A stretch of 8,325 nt of DNA from Chitinophaga pinensis (GTDB taxonomy: Bacteria > Bacteroidota > Bacteroidia > Flavobacteriales_D > Crocinitomicaceae). The stretch covers positions 1 through 8,325 of the forward strand of contig CAMBRH010000146.1 in the NCBI GenBank assembly GCA_945870115.1. Direction: 5' to 3'. This document shows positions 1 through 5,070 of the stretch, in pieces. A model generated the notes under the pieces. It saw nothing but the letters and a program-made list of their open reading frames with translations. It was not told where the DNA came from and ran no database searches. The translations under genes and the position numbers were made by a program. The number at the start of each line of letters is the position of its first letter. The first letter of the stretch is position 1.

Positions 1-4
1 CTCC

Positions 5-25
5 CGTTTGTTTTTTCAACAAACG
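5..25. repeat. Edge hairpin followed by a possibly repeated motif
   Basis: CGTTTGTT (5-12) and AACAAACG (18-25) are perfectly complementary around a 5-nt loop, and GAGGACTACAGCGGAAAGC (25-43) follows directly. The first 51 bases are also open in frame 1 and end in TAG at 49-51, so this could be the last 16 codons of a + strand gene that begins outside the window. That reading is too short to support. From memory, strings like the one after the hairpin recur between genes in flavobacterial genomes, but this is unverified. The hairpin has no proper T-tract, so it is not a standard terminator. Confidence 0.3.
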
Positions 26-51
26 AGGACTACAGCGGAAAGCAGGATTAG

Positions 52-189
52 GCGCCAAAAAAAGTTTTAAATTCTACAAAAAAATCTTCATTTTAACTGT
101 TATTTCTTTCAGAAAATCAACAATATTCTCCCAAAAATCACCTTTTTAATATTTCTTCTCCATTTTCCTAAAATAAAATCACTTAATCT
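52..189. other. AT-rich intergenic stretch, no gene seen
   Basis: Between the edge hairpin and the rpsA promoter the DNA is very AT-rich. I see no convincing reading frame, tRNA or strong hairpin in it. Frame 3 stays open to about position 150, but its translation is low-complexity and Lys/Phe-rich, with no recognisable domain. The stretch probably serves only as upstream spacer for the rpsA promoter. Confidence 0.5.
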
Positions 190-220
190 TTTGATTTTCA
201 AAATTAAATCTGTACTTTTG
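190..220 (+). promoter_or_regulatory. rpsA promoter, Bacteroidota sigma type (TTTG / TAnnTTTG)
   Basis: TTTG at 190-193 is followed by 19 bases and then TACTTTTG at 213-220. This matches the -33 TTTG and -7 TAnnTTTG consensus known for the primary sigma factor of Bacteroidota, at an ideal spacing. Transcription would start near 224-227, giving a leader of about 107 nt before the rpsA ATG. The match is the best in the window, as expected for a highly expressed ribosomal protein gene. Confidence 0.8.
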
Positions 221-225
221 CACCC

Positions 226-332
226 GATTTAGGTCGAAAAATAGTCGTTAATCTTGATTCAGACGACTTTATTAGTACTAACAACTTTCTAAAGTAGCAA
301 GATTCTTTGGAAATACAATTTAAAAAAGCCAA
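226..332 (+). promoter_or_regulatory. Structured rpsA 5' leader, pseudoknot-capable
   Basis: AGTCGT (243-248) pairs with ACGACT (263-268) to form a hairpin with a 14-nt loop. Inside that loop AATCTTG (250-256) is perfectly complementary to CAAGATT (298-304), so the leader can fold into a pseudoknot or switch between two folds. Two small hairpins, TTAGTACTAA (272-281) and ACTTTCTAAAGT (284-295), lie in the connecting segment. Bases 305-332 look unpaired and A-rich, with no Shine-Dalgarno, which is typical of Bacteroidota start regions. S1 is known to repress its own mRNA in Escherichia coli. A similar feedback site here is an inference from the fold and position. Confidence 0.45.
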
Positions 333-2144
333 ATGGCAGAAACAAAAATTACAGGGCAGGGAACTGCTGATTTTGATTGGGATGCGTTAGCATTAGACGG
401 TTACAACAAAATCGAAAGAGCTGAATTATCTGATGTTTACGAAGCAACTTTGAGTTCAATCAACGAAAAAGAAGTGGTTGAAGGTACAGTTGTTGTTTTA
501 ACAAAAAGAGAAGCAGTTATCAATGTAGGGTACAAATCTGAAGGAGTAGTTCCAGTTAGTGAGTTCCGTTACAATCCAGATTTAAAAGTTGGAGATACAG
601 TTGACGTTTACGTTGAGTGTCAAGAAGACAAATTTGGACAATTAATTATTTCTCACCGTACAGCTAGAATGCACAAAGCATGGATTCATGTGAATGATGT
701 ATTGAAAACTGGAGAAATTATTACAGGTTTTGTTAAATGCAGAACTAAAGGAGGTTTAATCGTTGACGTTTTTGGTTTAGAAGCATTCTTACCAGGATCT
801 CAAATCGATGTTAAACCAATTCGTGATTACGATGTTTACGTTGGAAAAAACATGGAATTCAAAGTTGTGAAAATCAACCAAGAATTTAGAAATGTTGTTG
901 TTTCTCATAAAGCGCTTATTGAAGCTGAATTAGAAGAACAGAAAAAACACATCATCTCTGGATTAGAAAAAGGACAAGTATTAGAAGGTATTGTTAAAAA
1001 CATTACTTCTTATGGTGTGTTCATCGATTTAGGTGGAGTTGACGGATTAATTCACATCACTGATTTATCTTGGGGACGTGTTACACATCCAGAAGAAATC
1101 GTTACTTTAGACGAGAAAATCAATGTTGTAATCTTAGACTTTGATGATGATAAAAAACGTATCGCTTTAGGTTTAAAACAATTACAAGCTCACCCTTGGG
1201 ATGCTTTAGATACTGAATTGAAAGTTGGTGATAAAATCACAGGTAAAGTTGTTGTTTTAGCTGATTATGGTGCATTCATTGAAATCGCTCCAGGAGTTGA
1301 AGGTTTAATCCACGTTTCAGAAATGAGCTGGTCACAACATTTACGTTCTGCTCAAGATTTCTTAAAAGTAGGTGATTCTGTTGAAGCTCTAATCTTAACT
1401 TTAGATAGAGAAGAAAGAAAAATGTCTTTAGGTATCAAACAAATGATGCCAGATCCATGGGATGCTATTGAAGCGAAATTTGCTGTTGGAACTAAACACG
1501 ATGCAAAAGTGCGTAACTTTACAAACTTTGGTGTTTTTGTTGAATTAGAAGAAGGAGTTGATGGATTAATCCACATTTCTGACTTATCTTGGCAAAAGAA
1601 AATCAAACATCCTTCTGAATTCTGTAAAGTTGGTGATGATATGAAAGTTGTAGTTTTAGAAATAGATCGTGAAAACCGTCGTATTTCATTAGGACACAAA
1701 CAATTAGAAGAAAATCCATGGGATGTATTTGAAACTATTTTCGGAGAAGGATCAATTCACCAAGGAACAATCATCGAAACAAAAGATAAATCAGGTATCG
1801 TAGCTTTACCTTATGGTGTTGAAGGAATTTGTCCTGCAAAACACTTAAGAAAAGAAGACGGAACAAACGCGAAAATCGAAGAAACGTTAGATTTCAAAGT
1901 AATTGAATTCAACAAAGAAACGAAAAAAATCGTTGTTTCTCATACACGTATGTTTGAAGAAGGTGATGATAAAGCACCAGTTTCAAAAAGTGCAGGTGCT
2001 AAAAAATCTACTGGTAATGCTGGTGGTGGTTCTGCAACTTCTCAAGCTGTAAAAGCAATTAACCAAAATTCTGAAAAATCTACTTTAGGTGATTTAGATG
2101 CTTTGTTAGCTTTGAAAGACAAAATGAAAGGTGAAGGGAAATAA
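333..2144 (+). CDS. rpsA: 30S ribosomal protein S1
   Basis: Encodes a 603-residue S1, the large mRNA-binding protein of the 30S subunit that helps unfold and dock mRNAs for initiation. Six S1 (OB-fold) domains can be read at roughly residues 46-109, 125-193, 212-282, 298-368, 386-456 and 472-538. Domains 3 to 5 are the clearest, each with a G-V-F-I/V core, a DGLIH or EGLIH strand, an SW motif and an ending near LGxKQ. Each is followed by a PWD linker. A flexible Gly/Ser/Ala/Lys tail (about 543-580) precedes a short helical end rich in Leu and Asp. The length suits a flavobacterial S1, and the ATG at 333 has an A-rich upstream region and no competing start. The gene is monocistronic here, with its own promoter, leader and terminator. 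S1 matters in this phylum because most mRNAs lack Shine-Dalgarno sequences. Identity is near certain. Confidence 0.97.
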   Translation: MAETKITGQGTADFDWDALALDGYNKIERAELSDVYEATLSSINEKEVVEGTVVVLTKREAVINVGYKSEGVVPVSEFRYNPDLKVGDTVDVYVECQEDKFGQLIISHRTARMHKAWIHVNDVLKTGEIITGFVKCRTKGGLIVDVFGLEAFLPGSQIDVKPIRDYDVYVGKNMEFKVVKINQEFRNVVVSHKALIEAELEEQKKHIISGLEKGQVLEGIVKNITSYGVFIDLGGVDGLIHITDLSWGRVTHPEEIVTLDEKINVVILDFDDDKKRIALGLKQLQAHPWDALDTELKVGDKITGKVVVLADYGAFIEIAPGVEGLIHVSEMSWSQHLRSAQDFLKVGDSVEALILTLDREERKMSLGIKQMMPDPWDAIEAKFAVGTKHDAKVRNFTNFGVFVELEEGVDGLIHISDLSWQKKIKHPSEFCKVGDDMKVVVLEIDRENRRISLGHKQLEENPWDVFETIFGEGSIHQGTIIETKDKSGIVALPYGVEGICPAKHLRKEDGTNAKIEETLDFKVIEFNKETKKIVVSHTRMFEEGDDKAPVSKSAGAKKSTGNAGGGSATSQAVKAINQNSEKSTLGDLDALLALKDKMKGEGK

Positions 2145-2167
2145 TTCCTAACAACTTTTTAAAATAT

Positions 2168-2205
2168 AAAAGCTCCTTTGATTTAGTTCAAAGGAGCTTT
2201 TTTTG
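2168..2205. terminator. Bidirectional Rho-independent terminator between rpsA and the DUF2480 gene
   Basis: AGCTCCTTTGA (2171-2181) and TCAAAGGAGCT (2188-2198) form a perfect 11-bp stem with a 6-nt loop. A run of seven T follows on the + strand (2198-2204). Read on the minus strand, the same stem is followed by TTTT and further T-rich sequence, so it can also stop transcripts of the convergent minus-strand gene. It begins about 25 bases after the rpsA stop codon. Confidence 0.92.
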
Positions 2206-2211
2206 TGGGAA

Positions 2212-2269
2212 TGTTTTGAATATTATGTAGAGGCAGGGCATGCCTTGCCTCTACATAATATTCAAAACA
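2212..2269. repeat. 58-bp near-perfect palindrome, REP-like
   Basis: The whole segment is self-complementary about its centre (2240/2241). All 29 base pairs match except 2236 with 2245, which is G opposite T. The core reads GTAGAGGCA ... TGCCTCTAC around GGGCATGCCT, and the arms continue outward through ATAATATTCAAAA-type sequence. It lies between the rpsA terminator and the stop codon of the convergent gene, only 5 bases from that stop. The layout and the GTAGAG...CTCTAC core resemble small palindromic elements scattered in Bacteroidota and cyanobacterial genomes. That comparison is from memory. A transcript would form one long hairpin without a T-tract. Confidence 0.8.
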
Positions 2270-2274
2270 AATTT

Positions 2275-2799
2275 CTACTTCTTTTTATAAATCGGCACAG
2301 TCGAACAAGGTTCGCCATACATAATGCTTTTTGCACTTCCTTGAATCACTTTCATCAATTCAGTCATCGCAAATTCAGGGCAAGAAATATCAGCGCAACC
2401 TTTGATGATGTACCTTTTTGAATCGTATTCCGGTAAATTAACATCAAATTTTGAGATATTTTTTTGAATCAATATTTTCTCTAAATCTAATTTTGAGCCA
2501 ACAACATAGCTGTTTACAGTGCCTTCAAGTTTTGCAGCAATCAACATATATGCCCACGTTGGAACAATTGCATCAGCAGAACAATGAATGTAAACATTTA
2601 AGTTTTTATATTTTTCCCAATCGTTTGTTTGAATAAATTCTCTGAAATCTTTTTCTTTTAAAACCAATCCTTGCCAAAGATTTTCAGCTATATCAATTCC
2701 TTTAATTGAATTTACATCAACTTTAAAATCAGCTAAATCAAGCGAAATTAATCCGCTTTCGGCAATTTTATTTCTTATTAAATCGTCTGTATTTTCCAT
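2275..2799 (-). CDS. DUF2480 family protein, function unknown
   Basis: A 174-residue soluble protein that I recognise as the DUF2480 family, largely confined to Bacteroidota and without a known function. Conserved-looking blocks are HCSADAIVPTWAYML (residues 72-86), KGCADIS (133-139) and the C-terminal SIMYGEPCSTVPIYKKK (158-174). Cysteines at 73, 135, 140 and 165 fall in or beside these blocks and could bind a metal or act in redox chemistry, but that is inference. There is no signal peptide or membrane segment, so it should be cytoplasmic. I chose the ATG at 2799. A frame-open TTG at 2808 would overlap the upstream gene and adds only three residues. The upstream glycine-rich gene stops at 2801, so the junction reads TAA-A-ATG, which implies co-transcription and perhaps translational coupling. 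The gene ends beside the palindrome and the shared terminator. Confidence 0.85.
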   Translation of the reverse strand: MENTDDLIRNKIAESGLISLDLADFKVDVNSIKGIDIAENLWQGLVLKEKDFREFIQTNDWEKYKNLNVYIHCSADAIVPTWAYMLIAAKLEGTVNSYVVGSKLDLEKILIQKNISKFDVNLPEYDSKRYIIKGCADISCPEFAMTELMKVIQGSAKSIMYGEPCSTVPIYKKK

Positions 2800-2800
2800 T

Positions 2801-4117
2801 TTAGTCAAACATTTTTTTCATTTTTTCCTTGTAATTTTTAACAAATTCAATAGCTTCAAGAGAAATTACTTTTGCAAAGTTAGCATTTTGTCCGTCATTT
2901 GCATCAGAACCAGCAATACCATTTTTACCGACATATTGGCCATTAAAAAATAGCATACCCGATCTGCCCGCAGCCCCATTTCCAGCCGGACCAGCAGCAC
3001 CGCTGTTTCCTCCCTTATTTTGTATCAAAATGTTTTCTTCATTAATCTTCACTTCGCTTTTTAAATAAACAACAACAGACCCACCATTTCCGCCGTAACC
3101 AGCGTTACCGCCATTTCCTCCGTTTCCACCATATTCTGCGGAATATGTTCCATCTAATTGTTTTTCAGAAACACCATATTTTCCATTTCCTCCTGAGCCT
3201 CCAAATCCTCCTTGACCTCCATTGGCAATTATTTTTAAAGTTGGATTTAAGTTGGTAATATCTGAAAAATACAATCCATTTGAAGCAAAAGCCTCGATTT
3301 GTAAAACACTATCCGAACCAAGTAGAATTTTTTGAATAAATACACTGACATTTGGGGCGTTTTCTCCATTTGTTCCATTTGTACCACTAGTTCCAGATGC
3401 TGAATGTTCTGAGCCGGAAACACCATGTTGACCGTTCTGACCATTTTTTCCAGAAAAATTAACATAATAATTGCCTTTATATGTGATATTTACTTGTTTA
3501 TTAAAAATGGTGTCATTTGTTGAAATTCTCTTTAAACATAAATTAGGCTTATTAATTGCTGTTTTATTATCATATTTGGGAATAATCTGTCCTTTATTAA
3601 CAGTAAAATGCGCATTATTACAGGAGCAAATATCGTTCAAATTCAAAAATCCAGAGGAACCAAAAATTGCCTTTCCATTACTTAAAATACTTGCAAATTC
3701 AAGATAATTTTCACTGTTGTAAACAAAATTTTTATCTTCAAGTGTAATTTTGGTAAAATATGGCAAATCAATGGTGTCAACTTGTTGAATGGTATTTTTA
3801 TGATCTTTAAATTTCAAAATTAATGTATGATTATTTTTTGAAACATCATTTAAATCAACTTTTATAATTCCATCTTTTTGTTGAATTTGAAAGTTTGAAC
3901 TTGCTAATTCCAACAAATACCAAGAACTCATTTGATCATTTGAAGTCAAATTTATTTGTTTAAATTTATGTGTTTCAAGCCTGGAATTAAAAAATATCAT
4001 TCCATTATCCGTAAAGTTTTCCATAAAATATTCGTTTTTTATGGAAATTATTTTTTGGGAATGGAAGGAGAAACTTAAAATTGTAAAGACGATAAAAATG
4101 TATAATTTTTCTCTCAT
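2801..4117 (-). CDS. Secreted glycine-rich, collagen-like protein, unknown function
   Basis: A 438-residue protein with a signal peptide (about residues 1-20, hydrophobic IFIVFTILSF core, likely cut near FHS-Q). There is no lipobox cysteine and no recognisable type IX secretion sorting domain. Residues 21-215 look beta-rich and contain C164, C166 and C194. Five glycine runs follow: 223-252 with Gly-X-Y triplets such as GKNGQNGQHG and GTSGTNGTNG; 300-316 and 330-347 with GGN/GGF/GGS triplets; 369-387 (GAAGPAGNGAAG); and 397-409. Predicted beta strands (VSVFIQ, VLQIEA, LKIIAN, SVVVYL, NILIQN) separate them, and the end is a short cationic helix (EFVKNYKEKMKK). I recall similar glycine-rich plus strand proteins in Bacteroidota, but no characterised function. 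It is upstream of the DUF2480 gene with one base between them. The upstream AAGAAGAGAAACT is purine-rich before the ATG. Confidence 0.8.
   Translation of the reverse strand: MREKLYIFIVFTILSFSFHSQKIISIKNEYFMENFTDNGMIFFNSRLETHKFKQINLTSNDQMSSWYLLELASSNFQIQQKDGIIKVDLNDVSKNNHTLILKFKDHKNTIQQVDTIDLPYFTKITLEDKNFVYNSENYLEFASILSNGKAIFGSSGFLNLNDICSCNNAHFTVNKGQIIPKYDNKTAINKPNLCLKRISTNDTIFNKQVNITYKGNYYVNFSGKNGQNGQHGVSGSEHSASGTSGTNGTNGENAPNVSVFIQKILLGSDSVLQIEAFASNGLYFSDITNLNPTLKIIANGGQGGFGGSGGNGKYGVSEKQLDGTYSAEYGGNGGNGGNAGYGGNGGSVVVYLKSEVKINEENILIQNKGGNSGAAGPAGNGAAGRSGMLFFNGQYVGKNGIAGSDANDGQNANFAKVISLEAIEFVKNYKEKMKKMFD
2891..3451 (-). repeat. Glycine-triplet coding repeats inside the collagen-like gene
   Basis: The glycine runs of the collagen-like gene create locally repetitive, less AT-rich DNA, most clearly at 3077-3130 and 3170-3220, where the + strand shows recurring CCGCCATTTCC and CCTCC-type units. 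The units are multiples of three and remain in frame. They are protein-coding repeats, not a CRISPR or tandem satellite, but they are the kind of sequence that can gain or lose triplets. Confidence 0.7.
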
Positions 4118-4251
4118 AGTTTCTCTTCTTTAAAGGAATAATAACAAAAAAATAACAATAATTGTACCACTAAATTTTCTAATCTTATTTTCAACGAATA
4201 AATTTTTTTAAAAAAAGTAAAGTATTTTCTTTCAAATTTAATGAAAGCTTT
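4118..4251. other. AT-rich spacer upstream of the collagen-like gene
   Basis: This is very AT-rich and should hold the promoter of the two-gene unit on the minus strand. I find no exact TAnnTTTG box. The closest minus-strand candidates are T-rich runs ending in TTTG around 4140-4155, and they do not fit the consensus well. A small hairpin, CTTTCA (4229-4234) with TGAAAG (4242-4247), lies in the upstream part. No gene is visible. Confidence 0.4.
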
Positions 4252-4283
4252 AAAAAAGTATTTGCCTTATTGAATTGCAAATA
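4252..4283 (-). terminator. Probable terminator of the small secreted protein gene
   Basis: On the minus strand TATTTGC (4283-4277) pairs with GCAAATA (4265-4259) across an 11-nt loop and is followed by C and six T residues (4257-4252). It starts about 37 bases after the stop codon at 4320. The stem is AT-rich and the loop is large, so it would be a modest terminator. It would separate this gene from the collagen-like unit. Confidence 0.55.
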
Positions 4284-4319
4284 AAAAATTAATGTTTAAA
4301 ATAAAAGTAAAAAACAATT

Positions 4320-4844
4320 TCAATATCGAATTCCATCAAAAAATAAGTCACTAACTGTTAAATAAGGATATTCTTCCTTTCCAAAAATGAAGAAAACAGT
4401 AATGTGTTTTGAATTTGCCCAAGCTTTTACAGCAAATTGTGTTTTATTGGAATCTTCCCAATAGTCAATTACCCCATGAGTTTTTGGATTTGATTCTAAA
4501 GAGTGACCATATCCATAACCTGCATATTGAGCAATATCGAATTGTTGTTTTAAATATTCAAGGTAACTAATTAAAATTGTTTGCTGCTCCAATGAATCAT
4601 TTATTGCTTCTGAAAAATCGACTTGAATTAAAGAAAAAGTATGGTTTCCAATATATTCCTCGTAAGTATAAATAGCAGAACTATCTTCTGAATAAGAAAC
4701 ATTTATGATTGGATTTTGTGTCGGAAAATAAGCGTAACAATCAGAATTTCCAATTTTACTTTTTGTAAAACGAGGGACATCAGAATTATGAGAATAAGTT
4801 AAAAAACTTAATTGAAGTATAATAAGTAGGCTGAATTTTTTCAT
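4320..4844 (-). CDS. Small secreted protein of unknown function
   Basis: A 174-residue protein that I do not recognise. It opens with a signal peptide (MKKFSLLIILQLSFLTYS, residues 1-18) and has no lipobox, so it should be periplasmic or released. The mature part has one cysteine (C36), a YFPTQNP segment early on, a helical stretch (about 85-103) and a C-terminal strand-turn-helix ending LTVSDLFFDGIRY. An early FP.xP-like turn combined with a late aromatic 'FF..I' helix faintly recalls small periplasmic alpha/beta proteins of the PsbP/DUF1795 kind. That is a weak inference. I chose the ATG at 4844. The in-frame TTG at 4859 falls inside the likely -7 promoter box and would put five charged residues before the signal peptide. 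The gene has its own promoter and terminator, so it appears monocistronic. Confidence 0.7.
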   Translation of the reverse strand: MKKFSLLIILQLSFLTYSHNSDVPRFTKSKIGNSDCYAYFPTQNPIINVSYSEDSSAIYTYEEYIGNHTFSLIQVDFSEAINDSLEQQTILISYLEYLKQQFDIAQYAGYGYGHSLESNPKTHGVIDYWEDSNKTQFAVKAWANSKHITVFFIFGKEEYPYLTVSDLFFDGIRY

Positions 4845-4856
4845 AATTTTTTTAGA

Positions 4857-4864
4857 CAAAGATA
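4857..4864 (-). promoter_or_regulatory. -7 promoter box TATCTTTG for the small secreted protein gene
   Basis: On the minus strand TATCTTTG (4864-4857) matches TAnnTTTG exactly. Candidate upstream boxes are TTTTG at 4893-4889, with a 24-base gap slightly longer than the usual 17-23, and TTTTTG at 4882-4877, which is too close. The TPR gene terminator lies immediately upstream, so this gene needs its own promoter. Transcription would start only about 7-9 bases before the ATG. Confidence 0.55.
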
Positions 4865-4907
4865 CAAAAATGGAATCAAAAAGATAAGCAAAATATTTTG
4901 GGTCATT

Positions 4908-4938
4908 AAAAAACCCTAACTCAATTTGAATTAGGGTT
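4908..4938 (-). terminator. Rho-independent terminator of the TPR gene
   Basis: On the minus strand AACCCTAA (4938-4931) pairs with TTAGGGTT (4919-4912). The stem is extended inside by TCAA/TTGA pairing after one mismatch and is followed by a run of T (4913-4908). It lies about 130 bases downstream of the TPR gene stop codon at 5071 and just upstream of the next gene's promoter. Confidence 0.85.
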
Positions 4939-4982
4939 ATAATTTCTTTATTTTTCTATTTTAGGATTTAAGAACGAGGTTT

Positions 4983-5035
4983 ACATTTTATTAAAATTTT
5001 GAGTCAGCCTATGTGATGATAAATTTTAAAAATGT
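4983..5035 (-). other. Imperfect inverted repeat in the TPR gene 3' untranslated region
   Basis: ACATTTT (4983-4989) pairs with AAAATGT (5029-5035), and TAAAATTT (4992-4999) with AAATTTTA (5021-5028). This gives 15 bp interrupted by a 2-nt bulge, around a loop of about 21 nt. It sits inside the 3' untranslated region of the TPR transcript. The arms are almost pure A/T, so chance pairing is possible. Confidence 0.35.
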
Positions 5036-5070
5036 GTAATAAGAAGTTAATTAAATCATAAAATCAAAAA

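Noticed and set aside
1352..1699. Open frame of 115 codons on the minus strand opposite rpsA
   Set aside because: It lies entirely within the S1 gene, is a shadow of repeated S1-domain codons, and its translation is Ser/Thr/Pro-rich with no domain.
2203..2421. Open frame on the + strand starting in the terminator tail
   Set aside because: It runs through the terminator T-tract and the palindrome and then antisense to the DUF2480 gene. There is no promoter and the composition is not protein-like.
2451..2636. Short + strand frame opposite the DUF2480 gene
   Set aside because: It is antisense to a recognised conserved gene, with no start signal or known domain.
2797..2808. TTG at 2808 as start of the DUF2480 protein
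   Set aside because: It overlaps the upstream stop codon and adds only three residues, while an ATG lies one base after that stop.
3060..3220. Recurring GC-rich units suggesting a CRISPR array or tandem repeat
   Set aside because: The spacing is irregular, there are no unique spacers of constant length, and all units encode in-frame glycine triplets.
3247..3465. Minus-strand frame of 72 codons inside the collagen-like gene
   Set aside because: It is an out-of-frame shadow of the glycine-rich coding sequence, which has a signal peptide and consistent triplet structure in the main frame.
3471..3707. Hydrophobic + strand frame of 78 codons with apparent membrane segments
   Set aside because: It is antisense to the beta-rich part of the collagen-like gene. 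Hydrophobicity is expected when AT-rich coding DNA is read on the opposite strand.
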